Positions 11,144 to 21,450 of a stretch of 64,000 nucleotides of DNA are shown piece after piece (position 1 is the first letter of the stretch; every line of letters begins with the position of its first letter). This DNA comes from Ancylostoma caninum. Its lineage: Eukaryota; Nematoda; Chromadorea; Rhabditida; Ancylostomatidae. The position numbers and the translations under genes were made by a program. The DNA is taken from positions 496,001-560,000 of the forward strand of contig JBAJFG010000248.1 in the NCBI GenBank assembly GCA_037903475.1, read 5' to 3'. The notes under the pieces were generated by a model. It saw only the letters and a program-made list of their open reading frames with translations, was not told where the DNA came from and did no database searches.

Positions 11144-12003
11144 TATATGCATTGTGGAACGTGACCCCATCTAAGAACATAAATCTCGCCAAAATGTATA
11201 TAATTATGAATAATTTACTCGGTAAAAAAGTAGGAAGCAATTGAGCAACGAGCGAGTCCGTCTCAGTTCTACTTTTAGCCGAGCTTGACAGCTGAAGAGG
11301 ATGAAAAACCTTGAATTATGAACCAATTTAGGAATAATGGACTGATTTAGAAGTAGTAGAACTATAGCGAAGTTTAATAGCTGTGAACGTAAGAACACGC
11401 AAAACCAAAGACATTTAACGACCTCGTTGGAACGGAATCATGGAGCGGTCACAGCGTACCACATCTGCTTTGCCAAGATGTAGATCAACCCAATCTGATT
11501 TTCAATTGTGCTGCATGGGAAAGGAAGCTTCCATCATCTCGAAGGTATCGTCTCACGTCAGAGTCGCTTTTGAAATCTTCAAGTGAAAAGAATCTCCAGA
11601 AGCTGCTGATTACAATGGAATGCGTGATTCCGTGAAAGACTGCCGAGAAAACCCGTTTTTGAGCCTCAGTTCTTGAGGCTAGTTGGCGGAGCAGAGGAGC
11701 GGGCCCAAGACATTGTCTGGATAATTCATTCCCGGGAATGCACATTTGTAATTCTCGTGAGAGTTCCTCATACATTCATTTTTAGAACAGAAACCGCGCT
11801 CCATGCGAGGCGAGCAAAGGAATACATGGGGTGCAAACCTAGTAATTTAGCATCGGCTCCGCCCACATACTCCTCATGAATTGGTGCTCAAAACGGGTTT
11901 TCTCGAAAATTCCTCACCGAATCACATATACCATTGTGACCAGCAGCTCCAGATGCTTTTCATATGAAAAGCTCTGAGGAGATTCTGAGGTGGGACGATG
12001 CCT
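11144..12003. other. Mostly unrecognised; right end resembles a truncated TTAA element
   Basis: The last bases before 12003 (GAGGTGGGACGATGCCT followed by TTAA) match the right end of the element at 43780-44041 (GAGGTGGGACACTGCCT). A third TTAA element may therefore end here; its left end was not found. Confidence 0.35.
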
Positions 12004-12007
12004 TTAA

Positions 12008-12575
12008 AGGCAGTGTCCAGGCAAAAATTTCGATGCTTCAATTCTGCCATCCTGTTTCTCTACTCGACGAGCTGCTTGCAACTGTGTAGGTTTTACTCGT
12101 AGAAACCTTGAAATGTATGGTTTTTAGAAGGTTGAAAGTTACGATGTGGACGAGTTGTCCTGTGCAAAATGAAAAGGAGGCAATAAGGCTTCTCGGACCT
12201 TTGAACTTTTGGACAAACCAGCTAATTATTGCTACAGATGATCCTAAGGCACATTTTCTTGATTGCTTTCAGCTTTTTCCCACTGGTATTTCTACTAGTA
12301 ACCATTTTTTTCCGAAATTTGAAGCGAAATTCTGGATTGATGCTATTGAAAACCTGTCAAATTTAACGATGCGTGTTCAACGAGATAGCACATGTTGGTG
12401 TGAGGTCCATCCGCACCATAAGAGAATAGCGAGGAACTAGACTGTTAGACAGTGAAACATGTCTTTACAATCTTAGGCATGACTTAACATGTTTTCACGA
12501 AATCTTCGAAGGGGCGGAGCTGGCACTGGATCGACTTTGGGTACCAGTAGTGAAGAATCTGCCTGGACACTGCCT
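12008..12575. mobile_element. TTAA element A (TIR AGGCAGTGTCCAGGCA)
   Basis: The left end AGGCAGTGTCCAGGCAAAAA and the right end complement TGCCTGGACACTGCCT are exact inverted repeats of at least 16 bp. TTAA flanks both sides (12004-12007 and 12576-12579). The right TTAA is also the left target site of element B, so the two abut with one shared tetranucleotide. The 110-codon frame at 12108-12440 is contained within it and has no recognised domain. Confidence 0.8.
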
Positions 12576-12579
12576 TTAA

Positions 12580-12997
12580 AGGCAGTGTGTCATCTCGTTC
12601 TATGGGCTGTGAATATCGGCATACTCTAGACCGTCTCGTCATTCTGATTCCAATGATGTACGTCATAACGCATAAAAGTGACGGATACCCGGGAGTTTTC
12701 GAAGGGTCTGGAAGTGCCGTTCACGGACCACTTGGGCGGAGCGGTCCGTGAGTGTGCTGGCTGCCCACCACGACTGCATCGTTGGCAACACGTCTTGCCT
12801 GTCCGATCGAGAAGATCAACGGCTTCACGCGTCCATACGGCTCGACGAACTGTTCCCAACTCCGTCCCGAAAAACGATTAGAAAACAGGTTCAGAGGCGG
12901 TTTTGTAACATTTTATGTATACCGCTGCATTCACCGCTTCGAGGAGATTCAGAATCCGCTAACATCTCAAACACGAAAACGAGGTGACACACTGCCT
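12580..12997. mobile_element. TTAA element B (same family as copy C, opposite orientation)
   Basis: The ends are AGGCAGTGTGTCATCTCGTT and the complement of AGGCAGTGTGTCACCTCGTT, one mismatch in 20. TTAA flanks it (12576-12579 and 12998-13001). The interior is the reverse complement of copy C (7633-8040), with length 418 versus 408 bp. The ORFs at 12626-13090 are internal and not genes. Confidence 0.85.
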
Positions 12998-13334
12998 TTA
13001 AGCTCTCGCATTGCACACAAATCAGGCGTAAATAAATGTGTAAAAACAGGTGAAAGTCTAAAAATGCCCGTCCTCTTCACAGTAAAGTAAAAAAACATCT
13101 GCGCTTCGGAAAATCAATTTAATAGCACGCATTACACTTCAGTTGCAATGTTTCAGTTAGTCGATTAGTAGGCTAACTGTGATAAGTCTTCTGATGTTTA
13201 TTTTAGTCCACGGAGGGGCGGAGGGGGCAAAAATGCGGTACCAACACGCGTTACTCTTCGAACAAGCTGGCTGTTCTGGCCCAATGCTCACTGGGAAATG
13301 TTTAAGGGCAGGGGCCCACCTCGCATTCGTGGTT

Positions 13335-13722
13335 GAGGTAATGGTGGATTCAGCGACACGCTGAATCAAGCGGTAAAGGTAAATTTTCTTGAAACGATCT
13401 TCAAACCCGTTTTCCGTTACGGGATTTGTAACAGTTTGCTAATGTAACAGTTTGCTGACCCGAGTTGTAAAGTCGTTAATCTTATCAATTGAACACGCCA
13501 AGACTCGTTTACCAAAGCTGCAGCCGTGGCAGGCAGCCAGCACAGCTTGGAGCGATCCGCCTCCGGGCTCCAAAACTGGAGCCAGTTCTCGGGACCCTCT
13601 CGGAAAAGAGACTTTGGTCGCTTTTGAGTCTGTTGATGTATAATACATTATTGGGATCAACATGGTGAGAAGGTCTAGGATATGTCTATACCTAACAGGC
13701 AGAATAAGGTGGGCCCCTGGCT
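13335..13722. repeat. Diverged TTAA element D of the same family
   Basis: It shares GGGATTTGTAACAGTTTG, GTGGCAGGCAGCCAGCACA and the distal GTCTAGGAT..CTTTAAG organisation with copies B and C. It ends at CTGGCT followed by TTAA (13723-13726). The left end has decayed. It contains a short internal duplication of GTAACAGTTTGCT (about 13428-13456). Confidence 0.6.
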
Positions 13723-13726
13723 TTAA

Positions 13727-15101
13727 GTAGTCACCATATTCTCTCTGAAAATTGTCGTATTCCTGTCAGTTTTCGCAGCTCTCCCTCTACCTCTCAGGGA
13801 ACAATCTGGCGAACATGAAGTCAAAGAAACTGGAATTTTTTTCTTTTTCGCTCCTCAGTTTCCGATTTCCGGTCGGCGTGTCAGGGCCCACGGGATAAGC
13901 ACTACGTCCTGCTAATCGGGGATAATATCGTCTGCCGAAGTTACTGTTCATTGAAGTTGTGGAAAAAATGAAAGTTTACAAGAAAAGTTCGTCAGAGTCT
14001 TTATAAAGGAAGCAATTGGTAGGCGAACGAAGAAAAATTGTGCAATGATGGTAGTTTTGGCTCCTACCACGGTTTCTATGTGTACGTTTCAAAAGCGCAT
14101 GAAAAGGAAGACTACTGAATAAATCTTGTGATCGGGCTTTTAATATGACCACCTAATAAGCCATGGATGGATCAGAGACCATTACTGTAAGAAACCTTTG
14201 TGAGCGAACTTTGTTCCCTTGAAAGTTCATAGGAAGGACAACGGCTAATTTATCTCTATTCTTGCGGGACAAAGAAATACTCAACGAACAAGCCACAATT
14301 TGCTTATGCTTGAAATCTCACATGTATTGAACCTTTACAGTGCAAGAGCTGATGAGACGTAGCTGCAGAGAGCGGAAAATAACCATTTTCAGAAGGAAAC
14401 ATCAGAAAACAATTACTGGACAAATTTCAGTGAGATTCTTTGATCGATGAGGGCGAAGCTAGTGTTTTGCGATTGCAAACTCCCAATCAAACTACGTTTC
14501 TACACTTTTTTGCATTTTCCGAAAACACATGAGATGAACGAATTGCTCATCCAGCACGTCATGCGCCACCGGTCACCGTTGCCACAGTATACGACAACTC
14601 ATGGTAGTTGTCGTAAAGCGGACGCCTCGAACTCCCAAAAAATACGGGGCTCTGAGAGGGGTTTGCAGAAACTTTGCAAGGTGATCCGCATATAATTGCG
14701 ATAAATCTCGCCTGCAATTTTTTCTGATGTCAACGTATCAAAATCGATCCTGAGGTGTGGCAATGTAACCAGCTGTATTTCCTGGCAAAATTGAAACTGA
14801 TGGCTGAAGCGAATTAGCAGATTCCTCTCGATGGGGATACACCCCACAAAGGCACGCGCCTCTCAAAATCAGTGGTTCACCGTTTTTCTGGGAAGCCGAC
14901 ATTTTGCCTATCCTCCTGGCGATTGAAAGCACTAGCTGGACATTTGAAACGCCGCTACAATAAATTCAAACGACCGCAAAACATGCCGAGAGCCGAAGAA
15001 ACTCCCAAAACCTCGCCGGGACAAGCTGGAAAATCTCTTGTCAATTGGTGGCAGAGGAAGTTTGGCGGAAAGATGTGAAAGCAGTTGGGTCAGACTGGAT
15101 C
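13727..15101. other. No firm feature
   Basis: Chance ORFs on both strands. A small hairpin (ACGACAACT, six-base loop, complement) lies at about 14589-14613. A plus-strand stop-free stretch runs from about 14960 to 15217, antisense to the candidate exon at 15102-15293; it lacks a start and I do not call it. Confidence 0.4.
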
Positions 15102-15293
15102 TCAGATACGTTGCATCGTGCAAGAAAGGATCCAGCCCACCAAATCTGTGAATGTCTCATAGATATTAAGAGCAACGTTGGAAAAAGGGTCGTCAAAGAA
15201 ATTTCCGTTATTCTCTAAGATTGATTTTGCCCTAGGTTCTACAATTTGAACAAATGTGTGTACAAAAGCGGATTTAAATTTCCAGAATGAACA
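15102..15293 (-). CDS. Candidate terminal exon, minus strand
   Basis: A strong acceptor (TTTCTCTTTTCTTTTTCCAG) on the minus strand precedes 63 sense codons starting CSFWKFKSAFVHTFVQIVEP and ending GWILSCTMQRI, then TGA. The peptide is amphipathic with two cysteines. A possible upstream exon ends near 15510 with donor GTAAAT in a compatible phase, but this is weak. No family recognised. The antisense strand is also open, so coding is uncertain. Confidence 0.3.
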   Translation of the reverse strand, partial: CSFWKFKSAFVHTFVQIVEPRAKSILENNGNFFDDPFSNVALNIYETFTDLVGWILSCTMQRI

Positions 15294-16179
15294 CTGGAAA
15301 AAGAAAAGAGAAAATTTTTTTGAATTGAAAATCCCATGTTGCAGCAAATAAGTATAGGCTTCCAAAAGCAAATGGATTGGAGCTAAAAAGAATGACCAAA
15401 GAACAGTTGTGATAATAATTAAAACAATAAAGAAAGAAGAATAGAAAAGAATGAAAAGAAACACAAATTACAGCCTTTTACTTTTGCAAGGTATTTTTGA
15501 GAGCAATTTACCGGGAACAAAGACAGCTGATTTTTTATTTGTATTCCATTGTACGATCCACCAAATAAAATCAACACAGTGATAGGCAAATCAGGAAGAA
15601 ATCCACAGAGAACTCCTAGGAGCCACACACCCACTTCTCGGCTACTTGAGACGCCTAGGAATACTAGAGGAACCGATCACAACATAGTGACGTTTCTGCA
15701 GACATTGAAAATTTTGCCTGTTTTGCCAGCTGTGGGAAATGCGGGAAATTCTCAGAGTCGTCATGCTGGACCGCGCGTTTTTTGCTTTCCTTTGGCTGCT
15801 TTCAGCAAATTGAAGGCCTTTGAAAGTGCACCGCTTTGCTGCCTACCAAGAGAACAAAGGATAAGTAAAGGATATGTAAATAATACAGGATTCTCAAAGA
15901 GCCCGAACAAGTAGGAGCTGAGGAATGTAAAAACACCAGTTTGAACTGTGCAACCCTTAGTGAGCAGCCCCAAAAAATTCTTGGGAAGTTTGTCGTGGTA
16001 TCATGCACGGAGCATGCGAATCAGAGGAAATTCATTGCCAAGAGTGACGACACTTCACTGAAGTGTGCGGAACTCACTGCCGATGAGCAGCAGGTTCAGC
16101 ATATATTTAGCAACTGGTGCATGAGGTGCACTGCTGGCGAGATTCTATTACTTTGGTGTGCCCGCTCCTTGCATTGTAG

Positions 16180-16474
16180 CCAGGGTCGAATATGTCTCAA
16201 AAGATTATCAAGAGTGGTGGTTCTGGAGAAGAGGGCGCGGCGTCTTGAGGAGGTGGGACGGGGTTCGTTATAGCGAGGAGGAGGGGGGCGTCTACGGACC
16301 CTTACCACCCGCACATCGTAGTGCCTTTAAGAATTGGGAAGAAACTACAGAACGTTGTTTAAAAACTTTCCCAATTCACCCTGACACTCTGTTAGCTATT
16401 CTACGTCGAAACGAACTGCTCTTTCTGAAAAAGACCGGATATAGCGACTTTTTATACTCAGTCTTACCCGCCTG
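16180..16474 (+). CDS. Candidate internal exon, plus strand
   Basis: An open frame of about 97 codons lies between a plausible acceptor (CCTTGCATTGTAG) and a perfect donor (CTG|GTAAGT at 16475). The peptide includes YSEEEGGVYGPLPPAHRSAF and ILRRNELLFLKKTGYSDFL, which reads like ordinary protein. No partner exons were found, and the purine-rich stretch may keep the frame open by chance. I do not recognise the product. Confidence 0.3.
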
Positions 16475-16484
16475 GTAAGTGTCC

Positions 16485-16505
16485 GGGGGGGGGGGGGCCC
16501 CCCCC
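16485..16505. repeat. G13-C8 homopolymer pair
   Basis: Thirteen G followed directly by eight C, capable of a G-quadruplex or a G/C hairpin. It is the most extreme of eight mono-G/C tracts in the window. Confidence 0.95.
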
Positions 16506-16911
16506 AGGGTGAGAACAACTTCTCTTGGACGGATCCGTAGTTTAAAGAATAAACCAAAATAATACGATACAATCGCGGGAATGCGGGAACCAGCTCATCT
16601 CGAATAGTAGAAACCAGCTCATCTCAGTTCAAATTGAATTTGAAAAAATGCTTTCCAAGGCTAGGAATTTATTCGCAAAGAGGAATGGAAATTTGTGCAC
16701 AGAAGGAAGAGTGGGGGAAGGGACGTGGGTTACATGGGTTACATGAGTCCGGATCACCATCATCACCAATCTTGATCCTATATTCACTTGCTCATGACGA
16801 TAACACAGGATATTTTTAATGGATAGAAAACACCGAACGAGCAGCATTTTTTTTTCGAAAGGAGTGCTGCCGGGTAATGTATAGAAGTTTGTAATGGAAT
16901 ACGCATTACTA

Positions 16912-18203
16912 TTAGGTATGTGAAAAAGTTTCCGCCCTCTAGCGATGAGTGGTTATATCGTTAGCTATCCTTGCAAATACTCTGTAAATCCTACTTCATT
17001 TTGTTGCTTTGACATCTGTCAATAATATTTAGTACATATTTGTTTCGATTTATATCAACATCATTGTGTTTTATGGCGATAATCATGCCGATATTTAAGC
17101 CAAGTAAGCGTCATTTGCGCGAAGCACTTCTTTTCTGCTTCGGTTTGAAGAAAACTGCTGCCGAATCTTGCCGAATGCTCATGGAAGCTTATGGGGACCA
17201 TGCTCCATCAGAGGCAACATGCAAAGAATGGTTCCGACGCTTTAGTAGTGGTGATTTCGATGTTGGAGACAAGCAACGCAGTGGAAGGCCAAAAGTTTTT
17301 GAAGACAAAGAACTTCAATCATTAATTGATGAAGATCCACGCCAAACACAAGAAGAGATTGCCAACTCTCGAAATGTTGATAGATCCAACATTTCCAAGC
17401 GTCTCAAAGCCATGGGAAAGGTTTATAAGGAAGGCGGATGGGTACCATACGACTTGACAGAACGCGACATGGAAAGAAGAAAAACCATCTGTGAAATGTT
17501 GCTTGACAAACAAAAAAGGAAGGGATTTCTGCATCGTATCGTTACTGGAGACGAAAAGTGGATCTATGTCGATAATCCGAAGCGCCGGAAAGCCATTTGC
17601 GACCGTGGCCAATCATCACAATCGGCACCAAAGCGCAATATCCATGGGAAGAAGGCAATGCTGTGTATCTGGTGGGACCAGAAGGGAGCCATCCATCTAT
17701 CATGAGCTGCCTAAACCAGGCCAGACGATCACGGGCGATCTCTATAAAGAGCAAATGATTCGTTTGAGCAGAGCATTGCACCAGAAACGGCCGGAACACG
17801 AGACAAGGCAGCACAAAGTCATTTTGTTCCATGACAATGCTCGTCCACATGTTACAAAAGCAGTGAAGCAGACGCTTGAAGCACTTCGCTGGGATGTGCT
17901 ACCACATGCGGCTTATTCACCAGACTGTGCTCCGTCAGACTACCATTTGTTTCGGTCGATGGCCCACGGGCTTTCCGAGCAGCACTTCCAGTCTTTCGGA
18001 GACGTCGAAAAATGGGTGAGGGAATGGATCGAGTTGAAGGACGAGGCCTTCTACCTCCGCGGCATCCGTCTCCTCCCAGAAAGATGGGCAAAGGTTATAG
18101 CTAACGATGGCCGGTACTTTGATTGATCTGTTTCTTTTCTATTTTGAAAAAAAAAACACACAATTTCGCTTAAAAAAGGGCGGAAACTTTTTCACATACC
18201 TAA
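16912..18203 (+). mobile_element. Mariner transposon, nearly intact
   Basis: A 1292-bp element with perfect 27-bp terminal inverted repeats (TTAGGTATGTGAAAAAGTTT... at 16912-16938, complement at 18177-18203) and TA duplications outside (16910-16911 and 18204-18205). The length is typical of mariner. The single transposase gene inside carries one frameshift. Perfect TIRs and an otherwise unbroken gene point to recent activity. A hookworm mariner called bandit has been described; whether this copy belongs to it needs a direct comparison. Confidence 0.95.
17073..18126 (+). pseudogene. Mariner transposase (DD34D), single frameshift
   Basis: DNA transposase that binds the element's ends and cuts and pastes it into TA sites. 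The N-terminal part is helix-turn-helix DNA-binding. The catalytic triad is visible: D in TGDEKW (17550-17552), D in FHDNARPH (17833-17835) and D in APSDYHLF (17938-17940). The last two have exactly 34 residues between them, the mariner signature. The C-terminus ends GRYFD then TGA. Starts at 17073 (MAIIMPIF) or 17085. The frame breaks once: at about 17697 one extra base shifts the frame and leads to TGA at 17703-17705 in the first frame, while the second frame continues to 18126. Combined length is about 350 residues, normal for the family. No other stop or shift was seen, so a sequencing or assembly error should also be considered. Confidence 0.92.
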
Positions 18204-18689
18204 TATATACGTATGTACAGTGCCTCTGAGTTAGAAACTGTTTCCAAAATTAGCCCAGACAGACTATGAATGGAAGAGTAATGAGTGTTTTGATTCTTGA
18301 AGCACCTCAGGGAGCTCAGAAATAACAAGCGAACGAGTAAGCAAATCATCAAATGGGGAGCCGGGCGAGTGAGTTCGAATTAACATAGATCGGTCGAATG
18401 TAGTGAAAGTTGTCTTTTATTTGTTGGTAATCGACAATGTCACAACAATCCAGACGACAATCTCAAACGGAAACTATAATCTACCATCCAATCCAGAATT
18501 GTATCTTTCTGTGAAACGCCGAAGAAAATTCTGATCTGCAAATCTCCACTGATTTTTCTCCGTGATTGTTTATGTTTTGTCAAAAGCAGCATTGACGGAA
18601 ATCCAAATGTGCGAGAAATCTACAAAAATGGGGTGCCGTTTTTTATGAATGTGTTCTCGAATCCAGTCCCGTCCGAGGATACCGCCACG

Positions 18690-18972
18690 CAATTTATTTA
18701 TTTATTGAAGGCGTAAGCAAAGCTCACGCGGTAGATAATAAGTAATTCATCAACGCGTGTAAGATATTACATACATAGAAAATACTTAGAGAATACACAA
18801 GTATAGTACAAGTATTGACTCTAGGAAGCCAGTGAGCGAGTTTCAACTGTGGCCAATTTCTTGAATGCAGGGAGCGACATGCGAAGAGTATCCAGACTGA
18901 GAAATTTGTTAAGTTCTGCTATGACCCGAATTGTGAATGTGTAAGTAACTCAAGCCGTGTAAGCTCGCGGGG
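18690..18972 (-). repeat. Possible LINE-like 3' end with ATAAATAAATAAA tail (minus strand)
   Basis: On the minus strand a protein-like frame (contains RVIAELNKFLSLDTLRMSL and PAFKKLATVETRSLAS, then stop) is followed by about 120 bp and an (ATAA)n tail at 18690-18705, like the CR1-type end at 57.1-57.7 kb. The hAT element at 18981 is inserted just upstream. I do not recognise a reverse transcriptase motif, so the assignment is weak. Confidence 0.3.
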
Positions 18973-18980
18973 TGAACACC

Positions 18981-20091
18981 AGGGATGTGCGTAATTACGA
19001 TTTACGATTTACGAATTACGATTTACGGCCATTTTTGGCAATTTTTTTACGATTTACGATTTACGAAAAATGGCCCAAATTTCGTAACAAATTCGTAAAT
19101 AACTACGAGAAACGAATCTCGTCATAGCGTTTCTGTTTGGGGGTAAATGTACATGATTTCTCTGTGTTTGCATTTTGCAGCAAAGCTCTGAGTGAAATGT
19201 TTGTTTTGCTTGTAGCTTCTATTATTCAAAGAAGGCGGCATATAGCAATTTCATTATCGCATCCGTAGAGAGGACCTGTTGGTACAGTGGAGCTCAAAGG
19301 TCTGGATGAAGTGCGACAAAAACACCACATTTTCAGCTCTGTTTTCCCGCTTCTTTAGGTGGGACAAGCTGTCCGCCCAGCCTATTTCCTTCGGCAGAAC
19401 GTTTTCCCTTGTTTTTCTGACTTCAACTGCGGTGTGGTCTCGTAATCAAAAAGGTTTTCTTCCTGATTGAGCTCTCATGAGTCAATTAGAAGTGACCATA
19501 AACAATGTGATAAAGTAGTTTCAAGAAATAGTTCTTTTCGAAAATGCAGCGCGCATTCTACTTTATTGATAATCGCAGAGGTATTGAAGGCGCATGCGCC
19601 CTGAGCAGTGATTTGCTGGGAGCACTGGACACCGAGTCAACGCTTTATCCTTTCAAACTCCTTTGGTACCAATTCACCTACCCCACGGGGTGAATGGCTT
19701 GTTTCGCAACGAAACACATAGAACCATCGGCCACGTTTACGTTTATTTCAGGAACACCGACCAGGATGAAAAGAATTTTCGCCAATGCAGCTATAAACAA
19801 TATTCTAAAACTGGGCAGCTCGCTTAAAATATCGAGAAAAAAGTTATCCAGTCATCACAATACTATCACTCCAGTGATAAGATGGCGAAGTTCAGTGATC
19901 AATTCTGCAGTAGATACATACCTCAGATCATTTTGAGAATGACTTTGTTGTGAAGCGAGTTGAAATTATTTGACTATTATAATGGTACTCGGACCCTCAC
20001 TTACGATTTACGATTTACGATTTACGGCGGTTTTAGAAAATTTACGATTTACGATTTACGGAAATTGAAATTTTTGTTACGCACATCCCTG
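18981..20091. mobile_element. Non-autonomous hAT element with 8-bp target duplication
   Basis: Ends CAGGGATGTGCGTAA and complement TTACGCACATCCCTG. The perfect 8-bp duplication GTGAACAC lies on both sides (18973-18980 and 20092-20099). An 8-bp duplication and a CAGGG terminus are diagnostic of the hAT superfamily. Both subterminal regions carry many copies of TTTACGAT in tandem (18997-19065 and 19999-20060), likely transposase-binding sites. The 1111-bp element encodes no transposase. It contains a fragment of the SINE family at about 19621-19700. Confidence 0.9.
19621..19700 (-). repeat. SINE fragment inside the hAT element
   Basis: About 80 bp align to the internal part of the full SINE at 36788-37074 (for example CCTTTGGTACCAATTCACC versus CTCTGGTACCAATTTACCG). 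Its presence inside a hAT indicates that the hAT carried or acquired the SINE before it spread. Confidence 0.6.
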
Positions 20092-20353
20092 GTGAACACC
20101 AAAACACCCTATTGACATTATCGTCCAAGGCAATACATATCGCCGCTGGTATATAGGCACATATGTGGCAACTTTTCATATTTGATTTGTTCTCATAATT
20201 TTCTGGCAATCAATCAACGGTTAACGACTTAATTCGGAGGTAAAAATGTCCATGAGTACTGCCTCCGAGCTCTCCAAGCTAACATTTTCGATGCGTGCAC
20301 CAATCGAGTTTTTCAGTTCACCGCTGAGGAAGGAAGGAAGGAGGGGAGGGGGA

Positions 20354-20368
20354 GGGGGGGGGGGGGGG
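20354..20368. repeat. G15 tract
   Basis: Run of 15 G within a longer purine-rich stretch (about 20327-20368). Confidence 0.95.
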
Positions 20369-20522
20369 CAGCAGTTACTGATTCGATGTGCATTTTGTCT
20401 GGTATCTTTTAACCTTTTTTGTTTACATGAATCATAACGATGAATTCAGGTCGGAGAAAATATAGGTTCAGGTAATGCTTATCCCGACAAACAGATACCA
20501 CTGGAGAATGGTGTTCTAATGC

Positions 20523-21450
20523 ATGTCGGTTGTGGTTGGGTGGTACGACAGCGAACGTATCAAAATCGACGTCGTTGAGCAATGAGGATGGTGGGTCTAT
20601 AATTGTGAACCATAGCGCAGGAAAAAAAATGAATTGAGCAGAGCTATTTCTGGAAGGTTCCATCCGAAAAATCCAAATTTCATACTTTCTGTGATCCTGA
20701 TTTTGTGAGTTCACTAATTGAAGCAGTAAATGTGCTACTTCTACCAGCACTTTTACCTTTCGATTGGTTTTCTTCAAAGAAAAACGAGCAGTTTTTGAGG
20801 CTTTGATCACAAAGTGGCATCTTAACCGAGGAGTGAACCTTCACAAGGATCCACACAAAAACTTTTTTCAGGAACTGTTGATATCTTCAATGTTCTTTCT
20901 GCCATACAGGTTGTTATAGGAACACCTTTATTGGCCGACGTTTCCACAAAAAGTCGTTTTCAAGGCCTGAAAGTGGATCAATTTCCCTGAATCTGCGCTC
21001 TAACCCATCAAACACCTCCTCTGACCTGCACATTCAACTCATTCCGGGCAGATAACCATGAGTACTGACTGTAAAGACGAAACTCACCCGGTGTTCCACC
21101 AATACGCGGGATGTTTCTCCGCGCACTACTACACACGATTGTCACCAGCGGACGACTGAGTGTTGCTCAGCGGTTGTGCATGAGCTGATCGGTGACAATC
21201 ATATATATCTCATATATACATCTCATATGTCGGTTGTGATTGGGCGGTACGACAGCGAACGTATCAAAATCGACGTCGTTGAGCAATGAGGATGGTGGGT
21301 CTATAATTATGGACTATAGCGGCTATATTAATTATTCGGTAATGCTTTATGAGAGGCTTTGAAAACGACTTTTTGTCGAAACGTCGGCCAATAAAGGTGT
21401 TCCTATAACAACCTGTATGGCAGAAAAAACATTGAAGATATCAATAGTTC
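20523..21450. mobile_element. Penelope-like element remnants with hammerhead-like termini
   Basis: Two arms of about 96 bp are inverted copies: 20872-20967 (minus) and 21353-21450 (plus). Each contains TTGAAAACGACTTTTTGT followed by CGAAACGTCGGCC (GGAAACG in the left copy) and AATAAAGG. The stem-loop CGAC-TTTTT-GTCG followed by GAAAC and GTC matches the stem II and core layout of the hammerhead ribozymes known in Penelope-like retroelements. A 95-bp segment (20523-20617) recurs directly at 21227-21321 with few changes. No reverse transcriptase is present. The ORF at 20409-20810 overlaps this repeat and is not a gene. I infer a dead, truncated element with rearranged terminal repeats. Confidence 0.55.

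Noticed and set aside
17491..17697. Upstream part of the second mariner frame as an independent start
   Set aside because: The transposase reads in the first frame until about 17697; the second-frame residues before that point do not match a transposase.
19694..19936. 80-codon ORF inside the hAT element as a transposase remnant
   Set aside because: No hAT transposase motif could be seen; the element is treated as non-autonomous.
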